Shown here one piece after another: positions 25,249 through 36,904 of a stretch of 64,000 nucleotides of DNA. Source of the DNA: Glandiceps talaboti. Taxonomy: Eukaryota > Hemichordata > Enteropneusta > Spengelidae. The stretch covers positions 23,492,723 through 23,556,722 of the forward strand of contig NC_135556.1 in the NCBI RefSeq assembly GCF_964340395.1. Direction: 5' to 3'. A program made the translations under genes and the position numbers. The stretch's first letter is position 1. The number at the start of each line of letters is the position of its first letter. The notes beneath the pieces are model-generated. The model did not search any database and was not told where the DNA came from. It saw only the letters and a program-made list of their open reading frames with translations.

Positions 25249-25354
25249 CTCCGTATCCAAGGTTACGAGTAATTGTCTGAAGTTGCTGGGCAGTTGAACA
25301 GTATGATCAATCACTTCATCAGTGGTATTGTGGCGCCATCTTGTGTCATATATC
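25249..25354 (-). CDS. Candidate 106-nt internal coding exon, unrecognised protein
   Basis: On the minus strand, a pyrimidine-containing tract ending ATTGTCTTTACAAG is followed by a 106-base segment ending in ACGGAG/GTAAAATGA. Only one frame is open: one base completing a codon, then 35 codons (YDTRWRHNTTDEV and, further on, QLPSNFRQLLVTLDTE), ending in phase 0. An in-frame stop lies just upstream of the acceptor, so splicing there is needed if the exon is real. The segment is visibly richer in G+C and CpG than its flanks. I recognise no family. The plus strand is also partly open, so this could be chance. It would fit a minus-strand gene with its promoter near 61 kb, but no phase-compatible neighbour was identified. 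Confidence 0.27.
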
Positions 25355-25392
25355 CTTGTAAAGACAATTTATCATACATACATGTATAAATG

Positions 25393-25790
25393 CTTGTTTA
25401 CACAAAATATTTCTCCTATTCTACCAGCTTGAGTCAAAAAAATTTCTAGTTCATATGATAAGTTGAGTTGTATTAAATGTTAATACAAAATATTTGCCAT
25501 ACTCTAATGTACAATGTAGCTTGTCTGGAAGAGAAATTTTTTCTCTCTACACACTAAGAGTTGTGAGATTAATAGCACGTTTATACAAAATATTTTCCGC
25601 ATTCTACGAGCTCGTCTAGAGGATCACATTTTTTCTCTCTGCACGATGAAGTTGTGAGATAAATAACACATTTACACAAAATATTTCCTATGTTCTACAA
25701 GTTCGTCTAGAAGATCACATTTTTTCTCTCTACGCAATGAAGTTGTGAAATAAACACTATGTATTATATACGAAATATAGTCTACTTGCT
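25393..25790. repeat. Tandem array, about 92 bp period, four to five copies
   Basis: Core phrases TTTACACAAAATATTTCCTA, TTCTACAAGTTCGTCTAGAA and ATTTTTTCTCTCTACGC recur at about 25,530, 25,625 and 25,715, with an older copy on the left. It abuts the candidate exon at 25,249-25,354. Confidence 0.8.
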
Positions 25791-26094
25791 GGCTTAACAT
25801 GAAATATTTTCTATTCTTTATGCAACAAAGATGCAAGGTTCGTTATGTTTTCAAGAAATGCCCAACTATAGCAACGTTTATTTCATCTGTGTTTTTGACA
25901 AGGGTGACCAGTAGAAAAGAACAAATATGCATAGATGTTACCAATACAAACTACAAATAAAGAACATGGGACCTTCTACTATGGTTTCCTTTCAAAAATA
26001 ATTGACAATATATTAATATTTGACAACTTACAGAGACCACAATTCCCCTCTTACAACATACAGACTGGCACAGATATTCCTTTCTTAGTTACCA

Positions 26095-26730
26095 GGGGTA
26101 GCTTAGAATAGTAGCCACTTGTGGTCAACGATGTAAATCAGATTTATCTTAGGTGGTCTAAACTAATCCCATAGCCAACCTAACCCTAGCACTAACCACC
26201 TAGCTTGAATATTAATGTACATCTATTATTGACCCAGTCCAATGTAATCATATTTATCATAAGGGGTCTAAAATATTCTTACATCCAACCCAACTTTGGC
26301 CATAACCCCCTATACTAGTTTGAATACCAATGTGTGCCTATTGCAGATCAAGTCCACTGGTTAGCAATGTAATTACATTTATCTTAGTGAGTCTAAATCT
26401 ATTCCTATATCCTACCCCGACTCTAGCCATAACCCCCTAGCTTGAATATCAATGTATATTTATTATAGACTCAATCCACTGGTTAATAGTGTAAATTACA
26501 CTTATCTTAGGGGGTCTAAATCTATTTCCTATATACACCCTAACTCTAGCTGTAACTCCCTAGCTTGATTAATGTATTTATTATAAACCTGGTCCACTGG
26601 TTAGCAATGTCAATCATGTTTATCTTAGGGGATCTACACCTATTCCTACATCCAACCTCAACCTCGCCATAACTCCCTATATTTGTATCCTTATGTGTAT
26701 CTGTTCTCAGGTCAGTCTACTGTTACATGT
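26095..26730. repeat. Decayed tandem array, about 120 bp period, five copies
   Basis: CCACTGGTTAGCAATGT followed by TTTATCTTAGGGGGTCTAAA, a CTAACTCTAGCCATAACCCC phrase and CTAGCTTGAATATCAATGTA recurs. The CCACT anchor falls at 26,115, 26,354, 26,476 and 26,594, and the second copy has lost part of it. Confidence 0.88.
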
Positions 26731-27508
26731 ATGCACTACTTCAACTTGTCATAACTTACATTCTCCTTTATACTATAAAGCATGTCATGTCAAACAACAA
26801 TATATATCAAATACTATCGCACTTCCACTTGTCTTTTTACTCACGTTCAAAACACTGAATCATCATAATCCTATAACTATGTGAAGTTGATGAATAGTAC
26901 AAAATCCTTGAAAACAAGTATGTTATTATAAAGTAAGTATGGTTGTGTATACATGTTTACTTTACCAATTATGATTGACAGTTATTTTGACAATCAATAC
27001 CCATTTTCCATATTATCCCACACTTTAAACAATGAAGAGTAACTGTTATATAACATTTATAGTTCAAGTAGTACATTAATTTAAGTATGGGGCTTACTGT
27101 TGTAGTCTAATGCACAGTTCTTTAAACACTTGCTGTAATGATATATATACAGTATATATATAGAATGGAAACTTGTACCAGCATTTACATTCTTTTTCAC
27201 AAAACTTTTTTAAAACCGTCAATCTTTCAAAATCTCTTATTCGATGAACGACAAAGAAGGACTTTTCAGTTTTGGAAGATCAATATTGACTTTTCAGAAC
27301 TTTAGGTAGACTCTCTAAATTTTGTGAAGATTCAAATTCTAACTTTGAGATGAGAAATCTTGCTGAGTCCAAAAGTAAAACATATTGTTCAGGTATATGA
27401 ACTGTTGTACAAGTAGTTCACTTAAATTCTACTTCATAACTATGGGTCATCCACACATAAATATATACATATAGTAAGTCCATGTAAAGGTTTGTCTAAG
27501 CCAAAATC

Positions 27509-27768
27509 CCTGTGGTTGGTACCAGTTAACATAAACAGTTTTCTTTACTTTGTTTCTGTGCCTGTGGTTGGTACCAGGTAACACAACCAGTTGTCTTTAC
27601 CTTGTTTCTGTGCCTGTGGTTGGTACCAGGTAACACAACCACTTTTCTTCACTTTGTTTCTGTGCTTGTGGTTGGTACCAGGTAACACAACCAGTTTTCT
27701 TCACTTTGTTTCTGTGCCTGTGGTTGGTACCAGGTAACACAACCAGTTTTCTCCACTTTGTCATGAGA
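27509..27768. repeat. 52-bp minisatellite, five copies
   Basis: Units CCTGTGGTTGGTACCAGGTA, ACACAACCAGTTTTCTTCAC, TTTGTTTCTGTG start at 27,509, 27,561, 27,613, 27,665 and 27,717. Copies two to five are almost identical. Confidence 0.95.
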
Positions 27769-28090
27769 AATCTTGCAGAAAATTGTAATGATATACCAGG
27801 AACATGGGCAAATGCATAAGCAGTTTTTCACTTTGCTTTATTTCCGAACAGATTTTGGTAAAAAAAAAAATGCACCTCATATGTTGGGCCTATGTTATGG
27901 CTTGCCTAAATACATGTGGGGTGTTGAACAAGCAGTTTTCTTCACTTTGTCATGAGAAATCTTGCACCACATCATAATGATACAGCTCAGGAACAAAAAT
28001 ATTCACTTTGCTTGATTTCCAAATGACTGAGTACGTGGAAAAGAACGTTACTCATATATTGGGTTCAGTATAATTCGTCAGACTTACCAA
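27757..28090. repeat. 189-bp tandem duplication overlapping the end of the 52-bp array
   Basis: TTTGTCATGAGAAATCTTGC occurs at the array end and again 189 bp later (TCATGAG at 27,761 and 27,950). It is followed in both copies by a TAATGATA..CAGGAACA segment, TTCACTTTGCTT(T/G)ATTTCC and a CTCATATRTTGGG phrase. This is an older duplication that captured the last minisatellite unit. Confidence 0.8.
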
Positions 28091-29016
28091 AATACCTGTA
28101 GTCTTACAGAAAAGAGTATTGTGTTTATAAAACCAATCAATCAAAGCTTACATTGCTACTGTGATAAAAACCATCACTAATGACAACTTGCTGTCTAATA
28201 ACAACAAGAGATGGACATCTTTAATCATCTTTTTAACTCGGCATTTTGTCTTTCACTTTACTCAATCGGAAACACCTGCAAACCACTCACAAACTTTGAT
28301 GTTGTTAATAGTGAGTCATTATTTATTCTAATTGCTTTGACAGTATGTTCTTGCTTGGCACACAATCCTATCTCTGTCTTCCTGCCAATTTCATAACCTA
28401 AAGACACTCTTTACAGCTGATTGTGAGTCATCCAGACACTATATTAAAAGACTGGCCATGTCAATCTTTGTTATTTCTGACCCAGTGGTTTCTACACGCA
28501 TAAAAGACATAACAGTTGATACCACTCAAAGGATGTAGCTACCTTTCAGGCTTTTTACAAAGTTGTTATGAGCAGATGTTGGGGAAATATTTATATCAAA
28601 GTACACAATGAGATGGTTTGTGTTCATTTCTTTGAATACAAGCTGCATAAACTCATCTTTACGTACCCCACACACATAGATTTCCGTTTAACCTTCGGGC
28701 ATAAATGTATATAATAACATAACCACAACACAATACTTTGAATCACAATACAATAATCACACTGACAGTATTTGTATGTACAAACCCAATGTTGAATTGA
28801 TATCTTGTTTTGTTAAAGTATGCCAAATTCGTGAGCTTTTAATTCATCTCCACATGCTAATTTGTTTATAAAGCTGTTCAACTGAGAGTTTTACTCATGC
28901 AAGGCTAAATGATTTTTATTACCATAAAAATTGTTGGTATGGTTATATACTCTTTGTCATAAATGCATGGGTGCTTGAGACACACACAATCCTGGTTTGA
29001 GACACACACAATCCTT

Positions 29017-29230
29017 GTCATAAATGCTTAGCATTTGAGGGTTTTATGCAACAATTTACTCTAAAACAGGAAACATCAAAAGATGCGTCAGACTGAGGTG
29101 ACAAAACAGACAGTCTAGGCGACAGTGTTTGAAACAACATCGACTTATAGCCTATAGACTTGCTTCGACACAACTTTTGATGTCTTCTGTTTTACAGTAA
29201 ATTGTTGCATGAAACCCTCAAATTTATGAC
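29017..29230. mobile_element. Foldback (MITE-like) element with about 50-bp inverted arms
   Basis: The left arm from about 29,033 (ATTTGAGGGTTTTATGCAAC, AATTTACTCTAAAACAGG, ACATCAAAAG) is matched by the reverse complement of the right arm ending at about 29,223, with only a few mismatches. Outside these, GTCATAAA (29,017) pairs with TTTATGAC (29,223-29,230), with 9 extra bases on the left. The centre (TGCGTC.../...GACACAA) is also partly symmetrical. No coding capacity. A duplicate GTCATAAATGC 60 bp to the left, with a repeated GAGACACACACAATCC, shows a small tandem duplication next to it. Confidence 0.8.
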
Positions 29231-29807
29231 TAGAATTCAGTTTGTTTCGAACATTTGAATTCTGAAACCTACTTTTTGTTGAAACCATAGTCCTAAACCC
29301 AAGCAGACACAGTATCTACATGTACATACACTCTCTCCACAGAATTATTATTCTCTCCTTTTTATAACAAATCCTTCATTCAAGAATTAAGGGTCTTTTA
29401 AAACATTACCCTTTAGAAGCTATATTTGCAACTCTAAGATATGACAAAGGTCAAGGGTCATGGTGATTATAAGATAGCAGAAATGTCATTTCCTAATATG
29501 GCAAATCAGGGGTCAAAGTTCATAGTGTGTATAAGATAAAGGAAATGTCATTTCCTTATGGCATACTGAATTTTAAGTCATACAATGCCAATCAACCTAA
29601 CCTGAATAATTTTCCACCCACCCTCCCACACACAAACACATGCCCATAAATCAATACACATATACCCATATACATATATACAGACATATATGATACACAC
29701 AGACAACCCATTCACCATCCCAGACACACACGCACACACACAGATACAGAGACAGAGACCGACACACACACACATACACATACACATACACACACTCTCA
29801 CACACAC

Positions 29808-29809
29808 AT

Positions 29810-29852
<43 letters not shown>
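29808..29852. repeat. (CA)n microsatellite
   Basis: About 20 CA units at the end of a 230-bp CA-rich, imperfect tract (from about 29,625) containing ACACAT, ACAGAG and ACACTC variants. Confidence 0.95.
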
Positions 29853-29853
<1 letters not shown>

Positions 29854-30325
29854 AATCTACGATACAGACGTACTGTCTAAGTGTTAAATCCTGTATGTGT
29901 TATGCTTCTGGTTACATTTTTAATGTTCTGCAACATTTAATAAATCTCTGTTTTTATATAAGTGTATTATAGTCTTTAAAATACATCATGATTTATACAA
30001 TAAAATGCTTAGGTATACTAATAACATCTACACTAGGTTACGTCATGTCATTCAACCCTACTCACTCACAGTGTAGTCTCTCTCTCTGATAGGTTGGTAC
30101 AATATGTTGTATCTTACAGCCTAACTAACATCTAAATATACAAAACACTACATACAAATTTTTTTTTAACTTAAAAATTAGACTCCATATTAAGCAAATA
30201 TGCAAACATACATATGTACCATCTCATAAACCAGTGACCACACGCCTGACACCCTCCATACATTGTACACAATGTAAGAATTCTAACACACATTCTCACC
30301 AGATAATACAATGTGAAAAATAATA

Positions 30326-30515
30326 TAACAGAACCCCATGACATGTGAGTTCAAGTTTGATGTACTCAGGGTATTTGCAAGAGTGCTTGCAGTATTCTCT
30401 GTGCCTGCACTTTCACAAGCGTAGAAAGTGAAAGTGCAGCAGAAAACACTTCAAGCACGAGTGCAAATACACCTGAGTATCCATACTGGAAATAACATGG
30501 TATGGGGTTCCGTTA
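30326..30515. mobile_element. 190-bp foldback element (MITE-like) with about 90-bp arms
   Basis: The left arm begins TAACAGAACCCCATGACATG and the reverse complement of the right arm begins TAACGGAACCCCATACCATG. The match continues through TACTCAGG..TATTTGCA..GTGCTTG and CTGCACTTTCAC on both sides, leaving an 11-base loop at 30,417-30,427. The RNA form would be a long imperfect hairpin. No open frame fits it. Confidence 0.82.
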
Positions 30516-30740
30516 TTATTCGTATGTTTATATCTGAAACCACAAATTTCCATAAAAATCACAGCATGATCACACTGTTTCGTATGTAGCAAACAATCGT
30601 GTCCTCCTTTGCATATCATTTGCATGCACATATGCAATAATGCTTTCAGTATTGCACTGCAGTGATAATAACATAACTATATGTGAACATCAGTGCAAGT
30701 AATCTCTGGTACATATGTAATAATATATATTTTGCCTTAC

Positions 30741-30847
30741 TTGTATTTGTTTCTTCTTTCTTCTTTATAGTTTTACCTTTATGTTCTGTCGTCAATCTTC
30801 TATTTGCTGTATTTACACCTTCAGCTGATATCACACAAACGCCAAAC
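30741..30847 (-). CDS. Candidate 107-nt internal exon, unrecognised
   Basis: The minus strand has a strong acceptor (TGTTACTTTTCTAG), then one open frame of 35 codons (GVCVISAEGVNTANRRLT, then a lysine-rich tail), then a donor ATACAA/GTAAGGC. An alternative donor AAAG/GTAAAAC ends the exon at 30,777. The lysine-rich end is A-rich, so composition alone could create it. Its end phase (one extra base) does not join directly to the candidate at 25,249-25,354, so at least one exon would be missing between them. No domain is recognised. Confidence 0.2.
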
Positions 30848-30983
30848 CTAGAAAAGTAACATGCAATAATTACACATTTGTAAGTTTTAAAACTAAGATG
30901 TCTTCTTCTTTTGTTTACACATATACAAATTGTTTGTTAGATGTTAAAATTTATTCCTTTCTACTGATGAATTTATTACTTTT

Positions 30984-31425
30984 GTTCAGGTTGAGAATCA
31001 AGTTAGGGGAGCTCTCCTTATCCACTTCTTATAACCCCTAGCTCAATTAAAACTATGTTGTTCAGGTTGAGAATCAAGTTAGGGGGACTCTCCTTATCCA
31101 CTTCTTATAACCCCCTAGCTCAATTAAAACTATGTTGAACTTGACAACAATCAGTCTGCTGTCTTTTGAAAACTTTGACCAAACTTTGCTTAACTGAATT
31201 TCTTTCAACTGGTGAATGACTTCTTTTGATTGATGATACACCTCAGAATCAAGTTAGGGGGCCAATCCTTATAGTTCTAATAACCTCCGAGCTAGATGAT
31301 AAATATAAACATGTACACTCTTTCTAACCGACGCTGTACTTTTACAAGAATCAGTCTACAATCTTTTGAAAACTCTTGACCGACTTACTAAACTGAATTT
31401 GATTTCTTTCAACAGGTGAACGACT
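30984..31425. repeat. Nested tandem duplication, 76 bp within about 190 bp
   Basis: The 76-bp unit starting GTTCAGGTTGAGAATCAAGT is duplicated almost perfectly at 30,984 and 31,060. The second copy, with the following segment (AATCAGTCTGCTGTCTTTTG, TTTCTTTCAACTGGTGAA), is repeated in older form from about 31,240 to 31,425. Confidence 0.9.
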
Positions 31426-31659
31426 TTAATTCAGAACATGTAGTATATGAAATGTTGTATTTCAGGCAAGGTTTACTTATTTCTCATATTTCAATGTCAT
31501 CTTGGACATTGATTGATGACTTACATATATTTGCTAGAGAATAAGTCAGCGAAATGCCAAGTCAGAACGGAAATCTCACAAATGATATTAATCACTATAT
31601 ATATGGAGCAATACTTTCATATCATAATATACTTGACACAATAATCATGCTTTCTGAGC

Positions 31660-32490
31660 CAGAAAAAATTGTTAATTTCATTTTCAATAAAAGACCAGAT
31701 ATCACCTGAAGAATTATTATTATCAAAGATTATTATAATCAACAAGTAAAAATGTATATAACGTCATAATATTTTCTGGGTCAAGAATTAAAACTGTTCC
31801 AAATTTTTCCTCAAAAGAACCCTTGCAAGTGTGATTACCCAAATGAAGTGTTTACAGAACTCTGATTTCTCTGTATGTATGCACACAATTATGATATTTT
31901 GCGGATCAAAATGTAACAGCATACATATGTACATATATAATAAATTATTCATAACACTGCTCTGATAAGCATGTCGGTACTAAAACCCTGATTATTATTT
32001 TTTCTGTCGAGAACAGAAACTAGGTTTTTGTTCCAAATATAGTTTAATTATTCCTTGTATAATAACACCTCAAAAAGAATTCATACTAACTCAGATTTTG
32101 CACAGAAGTATAAACATAATCATGATATTAGTAAGTAAAGAACTAAAACGTCTTTTTTTGCAAACCAGAATTGCTTCTTGTTTAATAACACATACTAAAT
32201 TATTTACACCATCTCTGATTACATGTACCATGCATGAAGGAACAATCATAATTATGGTTTTTTTAGGTTATGAACAAAAACCACTGAGTAAAGAACTAAA
32301 ACTTTATTTTCCAAACCAGAATTGTTTAATAAAACATATTGAATTATTTACCACACCTTTGATTACATGTATCATGCATGAAGGAACATGCATTATTTTG
32401 ATTTTTTGATGTTAAGAAGAAAAACCACTATTAAAGTAAAGAGCTATAACTTCTTTTTTCATAACCAGAATTGTTTCTTGTTTCATTAAA
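31660..32490. repeat. Decayed tandem array, about 150 bp period
   Basis: AGTAAAGAACTAAAAC plus AAACCAGAATTGCTTCTTG, then GATTACATGTACCATGCATG and AAGGAACAATCATAATTATG, recurs with anchors near 32,132, 32,286 and 32,435. To the left, related phrases (TCAAGAATTAAAACTGTTCC, GAGAACAGAAACTAGG) suggest older copies back to about 31,660. Confidence 0.7.
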
Positions 32491-33337
32491 AACATATAAT
32501 GAATTATACTGACACAAGTTGAACAAAAAATTAGGAATATATACAGGATTTGTTATGGACATATGTAGTTCCCAGTTTTGATAGCCTTAAGGTTGGTAAT
32601 TGATGTTATTTTTCAATATTACACAGCAAATTTGTTACATGCAGAATATCACATCATGAAATATTCACAAAACCAATTTTGAATGCTTGTGTTTGTTATG
32701 AGTATAGATAAAATCTCCCTGAGGCCATTAACCAGGTGTTCATCAAACTCTTGATGAAATTTGTATGATAATATCGAAGAATCTATATAAGACCAGATTT
32801 TATATCCGTCTAGCATAGGGCTCTAACTGTTGAGGACAAAAAGCTAGAACTTAATTGAAAGGGGAATGCCACTCCAGCAAATAATCTATTTTCATGAACT
32901 ATGAGTTATTTCATCATTTCACATCACACAAATTTCACTCTATTGCCAAAAATTAACTCTGTTTCACCTGCCTTGATCTTTGATCTGTACAATGTTGCCC
33001 CATGGGTCTCAGCAGATACATATGTATCAGATGAACAATAAATATTCATGCTTCCTAAGAGCTTATTACCTTCGGATACAGTGATGAATATGCATTGTTC
33101 ATCCAATATATATTCATTTGGCTGTATTCAATTTTTTCATCATTTTTACATTTTTACGAATACAATAATATTTCACTGTCAATGTATATGATTATGTGAT
33201 TCAGGTGATGTTTCTATGCCACTATACAGGGTATATCATAAAACTTTTATGGCCTGGATATGCGTGTTGCGGGTCTCGGTAATATGGCTCATGGGCACGT
33301 CTAATGTCACGCCCTTCTGCCATACAACCTTGGTTCA

Positions 33338-33378
33338 CAAAACCCCTACCCTAAACCCTAAACGCTAACCCCTAAAGA
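33338..33378. repeat. Short telomere-like C/A-rich patch
   Basis: AACCCCTACCCTAAACCCTA followed by AACGCTAACCCCTAAA. The repeats are irregular (6-8 bp), so this is a degenerate interstitial motif and not a true telomere. It follows a short CpG-bearing segment (33,256-33,320) of unknown identity. Confidence 0.55.
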
Positions 33379-34485
33379 TCATTAGTACATGTATAATAAA
33401 TTATGTTTGTAACATATTATTCTTAATACATGTACCTGGTTTGAGTTCTACATATAACATGCTATGGTTAAAATAGGCATTTTTGAAAAATGTATAACTG
33501 AATGTATTTACAGTAAGTTGTAATGCAATTAGTATTTTAAAACTAAATATCATTACGTTCAGAATATCACTTCATGGAAATATTTACAGTACATGTAGCT
33601 TTAAATTAGTATTAGTACAAATACTATAGAACTTTGTTGTCAGTGTTTAAATGAAATATTGTTACTTTTAGAATTTTCACTTCATACAAATATTTATAAT
33701 AGCTTTAGTATTTGTATAATACTATAGAAATTTGTTGTTATAGAGTGAAAAGGCAATGTGCCAAGTAATAGAGTGACATTCAAACACAGCTATTCAACAG
33801 GGAGCATATTCATCCAATCCGTCAAAATAAATACAACTGACATATATGAGAAATGACAGGGTACAGACAACGTTGGCATTACGCCTTTCACACGTTTCAG
33901 GTGAAATCAGTAAAAAGCTTATCAGAAATATAAATGTCATTTAATAAGTCAAATGTCAAATATGAAATGTCATGCTTTCTGTCGAATAATGAGTGTTTTT
34001 TTTAGATGTTCCCTGCTGTTCAGGAAGTTGACAAAAGGTGGACTAACGTTTGTCGACATCATAGTTGCATAAATTCATTTCCTTTAAAAATGACTTTAAT
34101 GTCATCAGACACTTATGATTCTAATATGACTATCAGATTGACAGTCTGGTTTTCATATTACATTTTCATGGTGGGTGACAAGCATTATATTACATATGCC
34201 GGTATACTTTAAGTAAAATCAACCATAATTCCAAAACTTTCTTTATGGTTTCCATCAAATTATTACAAATATGGGGAAACCCTGCTGATGAGCAAACAGT
34301 AAAGAAATAACACAAACATCTGTTAATTGTAGTCTGTAAATAACTGTCTAGAAATAGTATCAACAGCTTGAAACAATATGCCTCTTGCAACCTTCCATAT
34401 TGAATGGTGCACTATGGGAAAACACAGTATCAGTCCATTGATAAATATCAATAATTATTGTTATAAACAACTCTATCAAATGTCT

Positions 34486-34635
34486 GTAACCATAAATAAT
34501 CTAGTTTTGGTTACTAAGTTCCTTGTGGAAGGTCTATCGTTCAAAAATTTCTGATTTACATTGTGTAAATTACCAGACAAAAATAATCCCACAGTCCTTT
34601 GCATTTGAGTGCTCAGTTGGAACTGTATCACGTAA
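34486..34635 (+). repeat. Dispersed repeat family B, copy 1
   Basis: AATAATCCCACAGTCCTTTG, CATTTGAGTGCTCAGTTGG, and upstream CCATAAATAATC and TTGTGTAAATTACCA, match 63,218-63,358 in the same order. Unclassified non-coding family. Confidence 0.65.
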
Positions 34636-34639
34636 GCTA

Positions 34640-36440
34640 TTCATTTAAATTCACTGCAGGTATTTACAAATTGAAACTCCTTGTATCACCACTGGGGGCA
34701 GCATTCAACCATGCATTCAAGCTATATGTACAAGTATGCTATCATGACCAGGACTGCCTTGTTTTCCCACACACTATGATAGCATGACCTTTCCAACTCA
34801 ATCATGAGATTTTCACATCAGACATTTGATCGAGTCTTCAATCACTTCCAAGATTATACATGAGTGGAAATCGTAATAAGTAATTTCCACTGTTCCCACA
34901 CGGATGAAAACACAATTTTTCAATCGTCACACCTTACAAGAGACGGTCTCTCATTATTCGCACCTAATTTCAAAACAACAATGCATATGTTCATTTGGTG
35001 TAGGTATTTTTCCTTCCAAATGATAGCGTTATTTTTATTGGGTATAATCATGAAATTAGTTTATGTCATGATGGTCAATCCAATACTGTACTACAATAGA
35101 GATCAACACAAGTTCAGAGATAAGGTACATTATACATACATGTATGCCAATTTATGTACATATCTGTCTCAATCTGATTTCAAAATATAATGTGGGAATA
35201 CGATTCAATTGCTTTATTTATCTCACTCCTGAAACAATAAAATCAAAATAAACGACAATGTATGAAGGAAACCGAGGTAAATAAAACAATCAAGTCCTAT
35301 TCCTACATCAGATTTTAATCAGATTGATATTTGTCTAAACAATCCATAATGTAGTAGGTTACAGAATCAAAGTCACTTCCTTCCAGAAAGATACAAGTAC
35401 AAACAAGGTGTAAAGTAAAAGTGATACCCTTCACAAAACACTGGAAGCAACAACAACACAAGCTCAGAGATATCAGACTATGGTGTGGATGTCGATTGAA
35501 ATCCATATTTGTCATGAGTTCCAGCATAAACATTGGAAAGAAACTCTCCAATGTCAATGGTTCCAGAATCAAAGTCCCGCCCTTGTCAATCAGAAGCATA
35601 CAAACGAAGCATAATTACAGGTGATACACTGGGAATAACAAGTAAGGAACACATAAAACCACTTAATAGTGCCAAGTACAAACTCAATGCAGCTAGCCGT
35701 CCATTGGTATACATCAACCTACATGTACACAAACCTATATATACTAACATTTTCTAAATGCACATTATCTCCAATCCATTAGCATTGAACTACAATGAGT
35801 ACATATTGACCTGTACCACTGACAATGTCAATGACCTTCTATTTATTGATTATGGTTACATTATGTTTTGAATTGTGTATTTCTAATCATATGCCTTAGT
35901 GTCACTACAATCATTAAGTTGATTCTTTAGTAAATTGTCAAGTACTTTGTCGTTAAAAATCAACTCTGTTCTCTCAGGCTATTTACTAGTTTCTGTCAAC
36001 TTAATCAAAATAATGACAGAGTGTGTTATTTTTTTTTAAAAGATGTATTTTCTACTTTTACCATATTTTCTAATCCTCATTTACATGTAGTACTGGATTA
36101 TCAGTAACGGATTAGATCACTATCTTGTATATTGTGCTGTGTATCGATATGTCTGTTAATATGTCCATGACAATTCATATCTTAAATTACCAAATGATAT
36201 ATTTTTAATTTCATTTCAATATAAAATGTAATTAACAAAGAAATATGAAGTACCTGGAGCCACATGCATGTAGCACTTTTGGTAGTGATCATGACTAAAA
36301 GGGGGTATTATAGATCACAAGTTTTGCAAGAAATTCCATATACACAACAAACAGACAGCGTGCATGCATGCATATGCACACACACACACACACACACACA
36401 TGCATGCACACATCATGACACATGCATGCACTCACACACA
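34640..36440. other. Non-coding stretch with a weak internal duplication
   Basis: CAACACAAGTTCAGAGATA (about 35,105) resembles CAACACAAGCTCAGAGATA (about 35,452). ACAGAATCAAAGTCACTTCC (about 35,361) resembles CCAGAATCAAAGTCCCGCCC (about 35,562). Overlapping open frames on both strands (94, 67 and 74 codons at 35,315-35,757) have no recognisable domain. A CA microsatellite lies at 36,375-36,401. Confidence 0.4.
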
Positions 36441-36442
36441 CA

Positions 36443-36904
36443 TGTGCATGTAGTTGTAATAATTGTAGCGTTTGTTGTGATTTTGAGGGGTTTCTCCTGT
36501 CGCTGCGCTTTGTTCGTTCTGTTATTTAACTGGAAGCAAATGCTGCAATTCCTGTAACGTTAATGCAAATAGACGGAAGCACAAGAGATTGAATCGCCAA
36601 GTTGGGTTGATTATTATGCTAAATTATGCCTTACCTGCGAAAAAATCAGACATTTCCTAAATCAAACATTAATTACGGAGCCTTCAAGACCCAAGAAATG
36701 TTCAGAGGTACCCTAATCCCATCAAAATTAGCGAAAGTATCAATGCATGCAGCATTTTGAAATGGGTAGTATGCTGACATTTCACTCATGTTTTCAGCGT
36801 GATCTCATCTATTTGAGTTTGCCCATCTGGAATTGTAGTGTAAAAAAACTCAAAATCACAACAAATGCTACAATTATTGCACCTAATGTGCACACTTTGG
36901 GAGT
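36443..36904. mobile_element. 460-bp element with about 45-bp terminal inverted repeats
   Basis: Left TGTGCATGTAGTTGTAATAA, TTGTAGCGTTTGTTGTGATT, TTGAG (36,443-36,487). The reverse complement of 36,849-36,904 reads TGTGCACATTAGGTGCAATA, ATTGTAGCATTTGTTGTGAT, TTTGAG. The interior has no long frame. It is inserted directly beside a CA/CATG microsatellite. Probably a non-autonomous DNA transposon; superfamily unknown. Confidence 0.8.

Noticed and set aside
33338-33378. Telomere or chromosome end
   Set aside because: Units vary between 6 and 8 bp, the patch is 40 bp long and ordinary sequence continues on both sides.
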